Shown here piece after piece: positions 1 to 7,913 of a stretch of 17,478 nt of DNA. The notes below the pieces were generated by a model, which had not been told where the DNA came from, did no database searches, and saw only the letters and a program-made list of their open reading frames with translations. The DNA lies in NCBI GenBank assembly GCA_002404055.1, contig DHIZ01000410.1, positions 936-18,413 of the forward strand. Reading direction: 5' to 3'. How positions within the stretch are numbered: the first letter of the stretch is position 1; every line of letters starts with the position of its first letter. The translations under genes and the position numbers were made by a program. The stretch comes from Chloroflexi bacterium UBA4733. Lineage in GTDB: Bacteria > Chloroflexota > UBA4733.

Positions 1-695
1 TTGACCTGGCCGAAGTAGCCGGCCAGATGGCGCTGCGTCGAGCCGCCCAGCGCCGCCAGGTCGGGCGGCGTCCAGCGGCCGGCATAGGTCTCCCGGTAGC
101 CATCCGGCGGCGGATAGTCGTCGATATGGTTCTGGTGGTGCGGCTCGATGTGGGACACGAACAGGTAGAACGGGTGCTCCTGATGCCGGTCGACGTAGCG
201 GATGGCGGCGTCGGTCAGGGCATCGACTCGATAGCCGGGCAGCTTCACCGGTTGGTTGTCGTTGTCGTACATGTTGGTGTCGTAGGAATCGGAAGTCATC
301 TCCAGCGCGTTGGAGCCTAGCCAGTACTGGTAGCCGCCGCGGTGCGGCTCCGTTACCGGTTCCTCCCCTCCCAGGTGCCACTTGCCGATGTAGCCGGTCT
401 CGTACCCTCCATCACGGAAGTAGTGAGCCAGCGTGCGAGCATCGTCAGGCAGCGGTATGCCGTTGCGATAGCAACCGGTCCGCGTCTGATAGAGGCCGGT
501 TTGCAGGGCGGCGCGGGCCGGCGCGCAGACGGGCTGGCAGGTGCAGGAATAGTAGGCATGGGTGCCCCACTGCGCCACCCGATCGAAGTTGGGTGTTAAC
601 CCCAGCGGGTTGCCGTGGACCCCGGTCGTGTCCCAGCGCTGTTGATCGGTGAAGAAGACGATCACGTTGGGATGATCGCCGCGACTCCTGGCCAT
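1..695 (-). CDS. Sulfatase (arylsulfatase A family), N-terminal part, runs off the window
   Basis: This is the first ~231 residues of a sulfatase, which hydrolyses sulfate esters (the family also includes phosphonate hydrolases). Seen: an N-terminal metal-binding segment FFTDQQRWDTTG (residues 14-25), the active-site signature C57-A-P-A-R61 followed by AALQTG, where the Cys would be converted to formylglycine, and a KWHLGG motif with the conserved lysine. HIEPHH further on fits a family metal/substrate segment. The ATG at 695 is preceded by an AGGAG ribosome site about 9 nt upstream. The gene is divergent from panC, with about 120 bp between them. The C-terminal half is outside the window, so the substrate cannot be guessed. 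No formylglycine-generating enzyme is visible here. Family assignment is confident. Confidence 0.93.
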   Translation of the reverse strand, partial: MARSRGDHPNVIVFFTDQQRWDTTGVHGNPLGLTPNFDRVAQWGTHAYYSCTCQPVCAPARAALQTGLYQTRTGCYRNGIPLPDDARTLAHYFRDGGYETGYIGKWHLGGEEPVTEPHRGGYQYWLGSNALEMTSDSYDTNMYDNDNQPVKLPGYRVDALTDAAIRYVDRHQEHPFYLFVSHIEPHHQNHIDDYPPPDGYRETYAGRWTPPDLAALGGSTQRHLAGYFGQV

Positions 696-817
696 GCCTT
701 GCTCCTTTTCCCGCCGGCAGCCGCGACGCTCGCGCTATGACCGACGTTCTGGACGTATAGTTTCAGGAATCATACACAATCCGGCGCATGACCCATGAGC
801 GGGAAGGGCGATACCAC

Positions 818-1660
818 ATGCAGGTCTGTCAATCCATCAACACGTTGCAGGACGCGCTGGCCGGCTTGCCCCGGCCACTGGGCCTCGTGCCGACGATGGG
901 TGCGCTCCATGCCGGGCACATGGCGCTGGTAACGGCCAGCATCGCCGCCAACCGCTCGACAGCGGTCAGCGTGTTCGTCAACTCGAGCCAGTTCGGGCCA
1001 CACGAAGATATCTCGCGCTACCCGCGTCCATTCGAAGCGGACCTCGCGCTGCTGGAACCCGCCGGTGTCGATGTGGTCTTCGCCCCGGAAGCGACGGAGC
1101 TATATCCGCCGGGCTTCGCCACCTGGGTCAACGTCGAAGGTCCCCCGGCGGAACGACTCGAAGCGGAACGTCGTCCCGGCCACTTCCGCGGTGTCGCCAC
1201 CATTGTCGCCAAGCTCCTGCTGCTGGTGAGGCCGGACGCCGCCTACTTCGGTCAGAAAGACGCCCAGCAACTGGCCGTGGTCCGGCGCGTGGTGGCGGAC
1301 CTCAACATCCCCACGAATATCAGCGCCGTGCCGACGGTGCGCGAGACGGACGGCCTGGCCTTGAGCAGCAGGAATGTCTACCTTTCCGGGCCGGAGCGCC
1401 GGGCGGCCACGGTTCTCTCGCGAGCCCTCGCCAACGCGCAGGCACAGTACGCCGCCGGCACGCGCGACGCTGCAGCGCTCCTGCGCCGACTGCAGGAGGA
1501 GTTCGCCCGCGAGCCGCTGGCAGCCCTCGACTACGTCGATCTGGCTGACCCGGCCACCTTCCAGCCGGTGTTCCAGCCGGCAGACGACACGCTGGTGGTG
1601 ATCGCCTGCCGTATCGGCGCTACTCGTTTGATTGATAATGCGGCGTTGGGTGGGGACTGA
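818..1660 (+). CDS. panC: Pantothenate synthetase (pantoate--beta-alanine ligase)
   Basis: PanC joins pantoate and beta-alanine using ATP (via pantoyl-adenylate) in the cytosol, the last step of pantothenate synthesis for coenzyme A. Seen: the nucleotidyltransferase HxGH motif in PTMGALHAGH (residues 25-34), FVNSSQFG (53-60; the family usually has FVNPTQFG), YFGQKDAQQL (143-152), and the KMSKS-equivalent segment ALSSRN (181-186). An upstream in-frame ATG exists at 788. The ATG at 818 is preferred because GGGAAGGG lies 9 nt before it and gives a 280-residue protein, the usual family length. No other pantothenate gene is adjacent. A dyad repeat directly follows the stop and may terminate transcription. 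Confidence 0.96.
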   Translation: MQVCQSINTLQDALAGLPRPLGLVPTMGALHAGHMALVTASIAANRSTAVSVFVNSSQFGPHEDISRYPRPFEADLALLEPAGVDVVFAPEATELYPPGFATWVNVEGPPAERLEAERRPGHFRGVATIVAKLLLLVRPDAAYFGQKDAQQLAVVRRVVADLNIPTNISAVPTVRETDGLALSSRNVYLSGPERRAATVLSRALANAQAQYAAGTRDAAALLRRLQEEFAREPLAALDYVDLADPATFQPVFQPADDTLVVIACRIGATRLIDNAALGGD

Positions 1661-1662
1661 AA

Positions 1663-1793
1663 CAGAGCCGCGACTGCGGGGAGTGACAGAGCCGCGACTG
1701 CGGTCTGCGGCCCAAGGACAGCACTGCCGTGCAGAGGACCGTCCCCAGGACCGCAGTCCTGTCTTTGGGCCGCAGACCGCAGTCGCGGCTCTG
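1663..1793. repeat. Large inverted repeat with extra direct copy, between panC and the PAC2 gene
   Basis: Two perfectly complementary 29-nt arms lie at 1687-1715 and 1765-1793. The complementarity continues inward with scattered mismatches, so the whole 107-bp unit could fold into one long hairpin. A further direct copy of the outer 17 nt (CAGAGCCGCGACTGCGG) sits at 1663-1679, 24 bp before the left arm. CTTTT-like bases follow the right arm (1796-1803, CCGTCTTTT region). It could be a strong terminator for panC, or a small palindromic or MITE-like element. No target-site duplication was identified. Confidence 0.85.
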
Positions 1794-1927
1794 CCCGTCT
1801 TTTGCCGACGTGGTAGGCTACCCAGCATGGCATCACGTATGCGCCTGGCAGGCAGCGAAACGGTCCGCACGGTAGCAAAGCGCGGGACCAGTTGCCGCCA
1901 GGCTACGTCCAGTAATGGGGAGCACCG

Positions 1928-2830
1928 ATGGACGAGTTGACGCTCGAAAGCCCACCCCAACTGCAGAACGCGATTCTGGTCGCCGCCTTCAGCGGCTGGA
2001 GCGACGCCGGTTCCGTCGCCACGTCGGCCGGCCGCTGGCTGCTCAGCCAGTGGAGTTCGCGCCGCTTCGCCACGCTCGACCCGGAAGAGTACTACGATTT
2101 CAGCAGCACGCGGCCAGAAGTGACATTGGATAGTCGCGGCCTGCGCCACCTGGCCTGGCCGGCGAACGAGTGGTTTGTGCTCAGCGGTACAACTGCCGAG
2201 CGACCATTGGTCATCTTCCTCGGGGCCGAACCGCAACTGCGCTGGCGGCGCTTCACGACGTTGTTCCTGGACCTGGCCGAGCAGGTCGGCGTCACGACGG
2301 TGGTTGGCCTGGGGTCGTTGTTGCAGGACGTGCCGCACACGCGGCCGCCCCGCCTGAGTGGTAGTGCCAACGACCGGCGCATGCGCTCCCGCCTGCTGGC
2401 CGCCGGCGTGCCTGCCTCCGGCTATCAGGGACCGACCAGTATCCTCAGCGTGGTGCAGGACTTCTGCCGGCAGCGCGGCGGCATTTCCGCCAGCATCTGG
2501 GGCGCTGTGCCGCACTACATCTCGGCCAACCCCAACCCGCGGGTGATGCACGCCGTCTTGCAGGCGCTGGCGAAAGTGCTTGACCTGCCCCTCGATCTGG
2601 CCTCACTGGAGCAAGACGCCCGCACCTTCGAAGAGAAGGTCAACGGCGCTCTGCGCGCCAACCCCCAGGTAGCGGCCATGGTGCGCAGCCTGGAAGAGCA
2701 AATCGACCTGCAGACGACGCCCGCGCTGCCGGCCGCCCAGGAATCGCCCCTGCCGAGTGGCGCCGACCTGGTGGCAGAACTGGAGCGATTCTTGCGCTCT
2801 CGCCAGCAGCGCCAGGAAGGTGAAGGCTAA
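1928..2830 (+). CDS. PAC2-family protein (proteasome-assembly-chaperone-2-like)
   Basis: A 300-residue cytosolic protein of the PAC2 family, named for the eukaryotic proteasome assembly chaperone; the bacterial members have no settled function. Seen: the N-terminal segment AAFSGWSDAGSVATSAGRWL (residues 19-38), the core VVGLGSLLQDVPHTRPPRLSG (135-155), and the conserved SILSVVQDFCRQRGGISASIWG-type region around residues 171-193. PHYISANPNPR follows. The last ~60 residues look like a charged helical tail. The ATG is preceded by GGGGAG at a good distance. The gene ends 3 nt before lspA, implying co-transcription and possibly translational coupling. No proteasome genes are visible in the window. 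Family assignment is by motif recognition and is fairly sure; the role is unknown. Confidence 0.8.
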   Translation: MDELTLESPPQLQNAILVAAFSGWSDAGSVATSAGRWLLSQWSSRRFATLDPEEYYDFSSTRPEVTLDSRGLRHLAWPANEWFVLSGTTAERPLVIFLGAEPQLRWRRFTTLFLDLAEQVGVTTVVGLGSLLQDVPHTRPPRLSGSANDRRMRSRLLAAGVPASGYQGPTSILSVVQDFCRQRGGISASIWGAVPHYISANPNPRVMHAVLQALAKVLDLPLDLASLEQDARTFEEKVNGALRANPQVAAMVRSLEEQIDLQTTPALPAAQESPLPSGADLVAELERFLRSRQQRQEGEG

Positions 2831-2833
2831 CGG

Positions 2834-3328
2834 GTGGAGACGGCAACGACCGAACGCCCGCTAGCGGGGACGCTCACGCCCTGGCTCACCGGCCTGGTGG
2901 TGCTGGTTGCCGATCAAATCACCAAGGCGCTCATCGTCCAGGCTGCCAACAACCAGCCGGAAACCACCATCAAGGTGTTCACGCCCTTTCTGGCCTTTGT
3001 CTACGTGCGCAACACCGGCGTTGCCTTTAGCCTCTTCAACCAGCAGAGGGTCCTGTCGCTGCTCATCCCCGTCGTCATCGCGGGGGTCGTGGTGACGTTC
3101 ATGCGCTACCTCCCACGCAACGTGCTGCTCTTGCGCATCAGCATGGGGATGATCCTCGGCGGCGCGCTGAGCAACCTGATCGACCGCCTGCGCCAGGGCT
3201 ACGTGGTCGACTTTATCGAAGCCCACATCGGGCAGCACATCTGGCCGCTCTTTAACGTCGCCGATAGCAGCATCGTCGTCGGCGTTGCGCTGTTAGCCTG
3301 GTACCTTGTCTTCAGGGCGGAGGCCTAA
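2834..3328 (+). CDS. lspA: Lipoprotein signal peptidase (signal peptidase II)
   Basis: LspA is an inner-membrane aspartyl protease that removes signal peptides from diacylglyceryl-modified prolipoproteins. Seen: four hydrophobic segments (about residues 16-33, 50-68, 72-90 and 140-160), the VRNTGVAFSLF motif (58-68), GGALSNLIDRL (109-119), and the two catalytic aspartates D126 in YVVDFIE and D144 in FNVADSS. Length 164 residues is normal. The start is GTG at 2834, 3 nt after the stop of the PAC2 gene, with GGAAGGTGAAGG as ribosome site at the end of that gene. The lgt and lnt partners are not in the window. Confidence 0.96.
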   Translation: METATTERPLAGTLTPWLTGLVVLVADQITKALIVQAANNQPETTIKVFTPFLAFVYVRNTGVAFSLFNQQRVLSLLIPVVIAGVVVTFMRYLPRNVLLLRISMGMILGGALSNLIDRLRQGYVVDFIEAHIGQHIWPLFNVADSSIVVGVALLAWYLVFRAEA

Positions 3329-3396
3329 AGACAAGGGCCGCACCTGGGCGCCCGCTGCGGTGGACCCCTGCACCCAACGACGACGGGACACTACGT

Positions 3397-4215
3397 TCAC
3401 GGCTTCGCAGGAGTCTTCGCGCCGCCATCGGAGGGCTGGCTACTCTGCAACTCGCTCTTATATTTGTCGGCTTGTTGCTGCAAGTTATCGAGTACCAACT
3501 TCGGAGCGAAGCCGAAGATGGCGGCGATCACCAGATCAAACGGGTACAGCGACAGGTCGTACATCTCGGAGAGCGGGCGTAATGCGAGGCTCCCACCCTG
3601 CGAACTGCTTGTCGATGTAGCGGCGGCCGTCCCGGCGCTGCCGGCTCTGCCGGTCGTTGCGGCAGGGCTGACAGCGGTGCTGGTAGGGGTGCTGTTAGGG
3701 GTCATGGCCGCGACGTGATAGGACATCGGGTTGAAGCTGACGGTGACATAGCCCGTCAGCAACACGCCGATTACGGCGGCGATCCCCGAGACCACCGGCG
3801 TAATCAGCACGCGCGCGTTCGTCAGGCCGTAATCTTCGATGGCCGTTACGGCCGCACTGCCGGTATACAAGCGGGAGAAGAGCCCGACGCCCGCGCCCAC
3901 GACGTAGACGGCGGCCGCGCCGACAAGGGCCGATCGTGGCGCACTTGCCGCGATGACCGTCGCCAGCAGGAGCAGCGTCGCGAGAGCAGCAGAGAACCCG
4001 ATCATCAGGAGCTGACCCGCCAACCGGCGCAGCCCGACATGGCGATCATTGCGATACTGCTCGATCGCGATTCTGACCGTCCGCAAGCTTGTCCGGGCGT
4101 TCGCCACGGCGCGGTCAGCCTCGTCGGTGTCTGATGGAGACGTCTGTCGTCCAGCGGCTGGGCCGATGATCCACCCGCTGCAGGCGCGAATCACGGCATT
4201 GCTGGCGATCACCAC
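3397..4215 (-). CDS. Unknown multi-pass membrane protein, C-terminal part of a frameshifted gene
   Basis: No function recognised. As an independent frame it opens at a GTG at 4215 that overlaps the stop of the preceding frame. That start would cut through a membrane helix: the same frame reads sensibly back to about 4320 as a charged stretch (ERRAADLRGWEKRLRLVA) followed by a full hydrophobic helix (IAPVILLCWGVFNLVVIA), with no start codon available there. It is therefore read here as the second part of one gene. Seen further on: a charged helical stretch (DEADRAVANARTSLRTVRIA), four hydrophobic segments (starting near QLLMIGFSAALATLLLLAT, ALVGAAAVYVVGAGVGLF, VLITPVVSGIAAVIGVLLTG and FDLVIAAIFGFAPKLVLDNL), a Ser/Thr/Ala/Pro-rich linker, and a C-terminal LQQQADKYKSELQSS helix. 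The gene converges with lspA. Confidence 0.55.
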   Translation of the reverse strand: MVIASNAVIRACSGWIIGPAAGRQTSPSDTDEADRAVANARTSLRTVRIAIEQYRNDRHVGLRRLAGQLLMIGFSAALATLLLLATVIAASAPRSALVGAAAVYVVGAGVGLFSRLYTGSAAVTAIEDYGLTNARVLITPVVSGIAAVIGVLLTGYVTVSFNPMSYHVAAMTPNSTPTSTAVSPAATTGRAGSAGTAAATSTSSSQGGSLALRPLSEMYDLSLYPFDLVIAAIFGFAPKLVLDNLQQQADKYKSELQSSQPSDGGAKTPAKP

Positions 4216-5183
4216 GAGGTTGAAGACCCCCCAACACAGCAGGATGACCGGCGCGATTGCCGCGACGAGACGAAGCCGCTTTTCCCAGCCGCGGAGATCG
4301 GCGGCGCGCCTCTCGACTGCGCGTTGGATCCTCCCGCTGACGTGGTGCTGGAAACCACCGATACGGTGGGCTTGGCAGCGCTGCTGGACGGAGAGCCAGA
4401 CGTCGGTGGACCAGCGGAGGCGGTGTTGGCCGCCGATCCCGCCGGCGCGGTCCTGTTGGACGTCTGCTCGGATACCCCGGCGGGGCTCGTGACGTACGTG
4501 AGCGCGTTGGCGCTGAGTTGCTTCGCCGCCACCAGGGCGGCAATCGCCGTCTCAATGTCGCGTTGCAGCTCGGCGGCGTTGTCGATGCTGGAACCCGTCA
4601 GGCGCAGGTGATCGTACTGGGCATCGCCCAGCACATCGGTCACCGGTTCCACCGCGATGATGGCCGCCTCCGCCTCATGAAGTCGATCAAAGAGCGCCGG
4701 GTAGTCCGGGGGGGGATCCGGTGGCTCGACCGCCTGTAAAGAACTTGGCTCGGAATAGAGGGGAAGCCCGAGCGCCGTGGCGATGAAGTCGTGGGCGTCC
4801 TGTATCTTGGTGACGGACAGCAGCACCTTTGTGCCGGCCGGAGCATTCTTTGCCCTGTCGATGGTAACGAGCTTATCCTTCAGTTCCGCCAGACGCACCC
4901 GTAACTCGGCGGCGCTGCGAGCGTTTCGGCGCTTCGCCGGGACGTTACCGCCAAACGTGCCGACGACCACAACCAGTACACAGAAGATACCGGCAGCAAC
5001 GAGGCCCCAGACGAGATCCAGCCAATCCGGCAGCGCGGTGGCATCGCCAGAGTGTATTGGAGGCTGAATCAGGACAGAGACGACCGTGCCCAGCGCGGCT
5101 ACGACTGGGATCAAGGGCGAAACGGCTAGCAGATCATCCACCCCACGTCCCATACCATCGCCAATTTTGCTAAGACTGGGCAT
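4209..5183 (-). CDS. Unknown membrane protein, N-terminal part of the same frameshifted gene
   Basis: No function recognised. The ATG at 5183 is chosen over an earlier in-frame start at 5297 because AAGGAGA lies 8 nt upstream; the extra N-terminus looks like random translation. Seen: two membrane segments (about residues 22-40 and 54-78), a basic stretch (AKRRNARS), a helical cytosolic region of about 150 residues (AELRVRLAELKDKLVTIDRA and following), then a Ser/Ala/Thr/Pro-rich low-complexity linker (about 230-285). The last ~40 residues (Arg/Ser/Cys-rich, ending GGSSTSW) look out of frame. One missing base between about 4290 and 4335 would join this linker to the charged helix and membrane segment of the following frame, giving a protein of nearly 600 residues. 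Confidence 0.55.
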   Translation of the reverse strand: MPSLSKIGDGMGRGVDDLLAVSPLIPVVAALGTVVSVLIQPPIHSGDATALPDWLDLVWGLVAAGIFCVLVVVVGTFGGNVPAKRRNARSAAELRVRLAELKDKLVTIDRAKNAPAGTKVLLSVTKIQDAHDFIATALGLPLYSEPSSLQAVEPPDPPPDYPALFDRLHEAEAAIIAVEPVTDVLGDAQYDHLRLTGSSIDNAAELQRDIETAIAALVAAKQLSANALTYVTSPAGVSEQTSNRTAPAGSAANTASAGPPTSGSPSSSAAKPTVSVVSSTTSAGGSNAQSRGAPPISAAGKSGFVSSRQSRRSSCCVGGSSTSW

Positions 5184-5705
5184 CGGTATCTCTCCTTTGC
5201 ACGCCATCGTTCCCGTCACAGAGCAGTGTGCGTGTTTCCGCAATGTGCATCGACGATCGAAGAAAGCATCGCACGATGATGGATGATAGTGTGGCATTGG
5301 TTGGGAGCAAGTGCAAGGGAGGTGTCCGTCCTCGGGGCCTTTTCACCTCTTGAGACCGTCGGAGAGGACGAGGCGGACGGCCAAGGGGCCCGCCAGGCTC
5401 AGGAACGGATGGTAGCGGCGATATGGCGCAGTGGCAGTAGCACCTGAGGGCGGTGCTGATCGTCAGCAAAGTCAGAACGCTGATTGCCGTATGGGGCGAT
5501 TCTAACTGAGTACTGAAGCGTGCCGGGACCGGTTGTAACCGCGGGCAGCCGGACGATGATGCTGCAGGAAACCGACCCGGTAGCGCCGTTTACGGTGCTT
5601 TGCGGGTACCCGCCGCAGCGGGTGGATAGCCTGCTCGTTTACGGGCAGGCGATCATCCGGCGCCGCGCAACCTTCCGGCCACCCGACCGCGCTCCTCCCC
5701 GTGGC
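5184..5705. other. Gene-poor interval of about 520 bp
   Basis: This lies between the ribosome site of the membrane-protein gene and the stop codon of the Clp-repeat gene. Short open frames in it have no recognisable domain and no good ribosome site. No tRNA fold was found by eye. A perfect 12-bp palindrome GCGGGTACCCGC lies at 5602-5613. The promoter of the membrane-protein gene should lie at about 5190-5300, but no clear -35/-10 pair stands out. Confidence 0.4.
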
Positions 5706-6509
5706 CTACTCGGCCGGCCTTTCCGGGGCCGGGGTAGCCGCCGCTGGCGGCGCGGTATCGTCGGTCGCGTGCTCCTGGGCCATCGTTTGCGCGTCTTGGC
5801 GCAGGCGGCGGATTTGGCTCACCGTGTCGTTGACGCGCGTCAGGAGGGCGGCTTGCGCCTGGACGCCGGCGTGGACGAACCAGGCGGCTGCATCGCTGCG
5901 CGTGGAGCGGATGCCCGCCTCGATCAAGGTGTCGATGGCGGCCAGGTCATCGTCGTCGATACGGCAGGTCACGACATTGTCTTTCGTCGGGCCGCTGTCG
6001 GTGGCGCGCCGGCTGCTGAGGGCGCCCTGCTGGTTCAGCACGCGGAGTGTGGCTCGACGGACCTTGTTCAAGGTCACGCCCAGCGATTCCAGCGTGCCGG
6101 CAGCGATGCCTTCGCCTTCGCGCACCAATCCGAGCAAGAGATGCTCGGTACCGATGTAGTGATGGCCGAGATCGCGCGCCTCAGTCACCGCCAGCTCGAT
6201 GACCCTTTTCGCGCGCGGTGTCATACTGCGCTCACCGCTCGGAGCCTGGCTGCCTCGTCCAACCGTGAATTCAATGGCGCTCCGAACCTTGTCCAACTTG
6301 ATGCCGAGGTCCGTAAGCACCTTGGCGGCTACCCCCTCGCTCTCGCGGATGAGGCCCAGGAGCAGATGCTCCGTACCGATATAGTTATGGTTGAAACGCT
6401 CCGCTTCCTCCTGGGCGAGGGTGAAAACGGCCCTGGCACGCTGCGAGAACCTGTCAAAACGTTGCGGTGACTCTGACGCGAGCGACGGTTGCGGTTCCGG
6501 CTCATTCAT
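5706..6509 (-). CDS. Clp N-terminal-repeat protein with ribbon-helix-helix-like C-terminus
   Basis: Two Clp N-terminal repeats, the substrate/adaptor-binding module of ClpA/ClpC ATPases, occur without any AAA+ domain. Seen: repeat 1 at about residues 20-85 (FTLAQEEAERFNHNYIGTEH, then LLLGLIRESEGVAAKVL) and repeat 2 at about 95-158 (AVTEARDLGHHYIGTEHLLL, then GLVREGEGIAAGTL). The segment at about 178-215 (VVTCRIDDDDLAAIDTLIEA followed by GIRSTRSDAAAWFV) looks like a ribbon-helix-helix DNA-binding fold. The tail is helical, then Pro/Ala-rich. The ATG at 6509 has AAAGGA about 9 nt upstream; a longer in-frame start at 6683 has no support. At 267 residues it is far shorter than ClpC. A likely role is adaptor or regulator of proteolysis or transcription, which is inference. 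It is divergent from the Trm112-family gene. Confidence 0.85.
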   Translation of the reverse strand: MNEPEPQPSLASESPQRFDRFSQRARAVFTLAQEEAERFNHNYIGTEHLLLGLIRESEGVAAKVLTDLGIKLDKVRSAIEFTVGRGSQAPSGERSMTPRAKRVIELAVTEARDLGHHYIGTEHLLLGLVREGEGIAAGTLESLGVTLNKVRRATLRVLNQQGALSSRRATDSGPTKDNVVTCRIDDDDLAAIDTLIEAGIRSTRSDAAAWFVHAGVQAQAALLTRVNDTVSQIRRLRQDAQTMAQEHATDDTAPPAAATPAPERPAE

Positions 6510-6697
6510 GGGAGATCCTTTCCGAGCAGACTGGGAGGGACAGTGTCGATGATCCCTACGTAGATAATCTTTACATGTAGATACCAAACATGCAAGAGTA
6601 TTGCACGCTCCCGGCATCGAAGGTTGCCTGTGCAACGGCGGGGGCGAGCTGTTCCGGTATACTCCACCTGACGCGTTGCACACAGGAAAGGCTGCTC
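6510..6697. promoter_or_regulatory. Divergent promoter region between the Clp-repeat and Trm112-family genes
   Basis: This 188-bp interval separates two divergent starts and is locally AT-rich (6550-6605) in an otherwise GC-rich window. On the plus strand a consensus-like -10 box TATACT (6658-6663) lies about 35 nt before the Trm112 start, with no convincing -35 box. On the minus strand TTGCAT followed 16 nt later by TAAAGA could serve the Clp-repeat gene. A small hairpin GTTGC-CTGT-GCAAC lies at about 6623-6636. Promoter calls are by eye. Confidence 0.4.
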
Positions 6698-6904
6698 ATG
6701 GACCTGAAGGAACTGGTGGAGATTCTGGCCTGCCCGATCGACAAACAGCCCGTGCGCATTGAAGGCGACTGGATCATCTGCAGTGCTTGCGATGCCCATT
6801 ACCCGATCCAGGACGGCATCCCATGTATGCTGATCGAGGAGGCAAAGTATCCCAACGGCAAGAAGCAGCCACAAGGGCAGCAATCGTCCGGCGCCGCGCA
6901 GTAG
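6698..6904 (+). CDS. Trm112-family small zinc-binding protein
   Basis: A 68-residue protein of the Trm112 family. Eukaryotic and archaeal Trm112 activates several methyltransferases that modify tRNA, rRNA or release factors; bacterial members are less well characterised. Seen: two cysteine pairs' worth of ligands arranged as ILACPID (Cys12), IICSAC (two Cys), then HYPIQDGIPCML, the family signature ending in a hydrophobic, proline-containing turn. Only one cysteine is present in the first knuckle (ACPID rather than CPxC), as in many bacterial members. The ATG at 6698 has AGGAAAGG 6 nt upstream; the longer frame from 6590 is not supported. The last ~20 residues are polar and probably disordered. 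rluD follows after 76 nt on the same strand. Confidence 0.88.
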   Translation: MDLKELVEILACPIDKQPVRIEGDWIICSACDAHYPIQDGIPCMLIEEAKYPNGKKQPQGQQSSGAAQ

Positions 6905-6980
6905 AGTCGCCGTAGGCTCGGCGCCGCTGCCCGAGGACGACCTGGATGATGAGACGGCTATCGCGCTCGCGCCGGTTCCT

Positions 6981-7913
6981 GTGTCCGGCCACGACGTGGC
7001 CTTCACCGTCGATAAGCGCGGCATCGGCCTGCGCTTAGACCAGGCCATCGCCTTCTACGCGCCAGCAGTCACGCGCAGCCAGGCCAGCCGGCTGATCCAG
7101 GAGGGCCACGTCCGTTCCGGTTCGCGCATCACCACACGTAGTCATCGAGTCTATACCGGTGAACGGGTGGAGTTGCTGCTGCCGCCGCCCGAACCAGCAA
7201 GGGTGCAGCCGGAGGCCATGCCACTAGACATCCTCTACGAGGACGCCGACCTGCTGATAGTCGATAAGCCGATGGGACTGGTCGTCCACCCCGCCTACGG
7301 GCACACCAGTGGCACGCTCGTCAACGGCTTGCTCGCGCACGCCGGCAGCCTGCCGGACGCCGGGCTGGCCTTCCGCCCTGGCATTGTCCACCGGCTAGAC
7401 AAGGACACGTCCGGGCTGCTGGTGGTCGCCAAAACGCCGATGGCGCTGGCCGACATCCAGACGCAGTTCAAGCGCGGTGTGGTGACGAAAGCCTACCTCG
7501 CCCTCGTAGCCGGCCGGCCCAAGGAGGAGGCTGGCATCGTTGACTTACCGCTCGGTCGCGATCCCAAGAACCGCCAGCGCATGGCCATTGTGCCTGCCGG
7601 CCGCCCCGCACGCACGCACTGGCGCATTCAGGAGGAGTTGCCGGGCTACACCCTGCTGGCGGTACGCCTGGAGACCGGCCGCACTCACCAGATTCGGGTC
7701 CACCTGCGCGCCATTGGGCACCCCATCGTGGGCGACCAGGTCTACGGCGAGCAGCGTCACGCCCAGGGACTTCGCCGGCAGTTCCTTCACGCCAACCATC
7801 TGGAGCTACGCCAGCCCACCAGCGGGCAGCCGCTCTCCTTCGACTCGCCATTGCCGACAGACCTGCTGGCAGTGCTGGAGCGCATGCGCGCCAAAGGCGC
7901 TCGGGCCAGTTGA
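6981..7913 (+). CDS. rluD: RluD/RluA-family 23S rRNA pseudouridine synthase
   Basis: Converts specific uridines to pseudouridine; RluD acts on helix 69 of 23S rRNA, but the exact target of this paralogue is not decided by sequence. Seen: an N-terminal S4 RNA-binding domain (about residues 17-68; RLDQAIAFYAP, then SRLIQEGHV), the catalytic domain entry LYEDADLLIVDKPMGLVVHP (85-104), the signature HRLDKDTSGLL (137-147) with catalytic D140, KAYLALVAG, and the closing motif LETGRTHQIRVHL. Length 310 residues is typical. The start is GTG at 6981; there is no clear ribosome site, and the ATGs at 6946 and 6949 are out of frame. The stop overlaps the folP start. Confidence 0.93.
   Translation: MSGHDVAFTVDKRGIGLRLDQAIAFYAPAVTRSQASRLIQEGHVRSGSRITTRSHRVYTGERVELLLPPPEPARVQPEAMPLDILYEDADLLIVDKPMGLVVHPAYGHTSGTLVNGLLAHAGSLPDAGLAFRPGIVHRLDKDTSGLLVVAKTPMALADIQTQFKRGVVTKAYLALVAGRPKEEAGIVDLPLGRDPKNRQRMAIVPAGRPARTHWRIQEELPGYTLLAVRLETGRTHQIRVHLRAIGHPIVGDQVYGEQRHAQGLRRQFLHANHLELRQPTSGQPLSFDSPLPTDLLAVLERMRAKGARAS

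Noticed and set aside
1100..2551. Long minus-strand open frame (483 codons) antisense to panC and the PAC2 gene
   Set aside because: It is opposite two well-recognised genes, crosses the inverted repeat, has no recognisable domain and reflects GC-rich antisense openness.
5170..5469. Minus-strand open frame of 99 codons upstream of the membrane-protein gene
   Set aside because: No ribosome site, no recognisable domain and low-complexity Arg/Pro composition.
5300..5700. Possible tRNA or small RNA gene in the gene-poor interval
   Set aside because: No cloverleaf or T-loop signature was found by eye; only a 12-bp palindrome stands out.
5520..6470. Plus-strand open frame of 316 codons antisense to the Clp-repeat gene
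   Set aside because: The opposite strand carries clear Clp N repeats with a good ribosome site; the antisense product has no domain.
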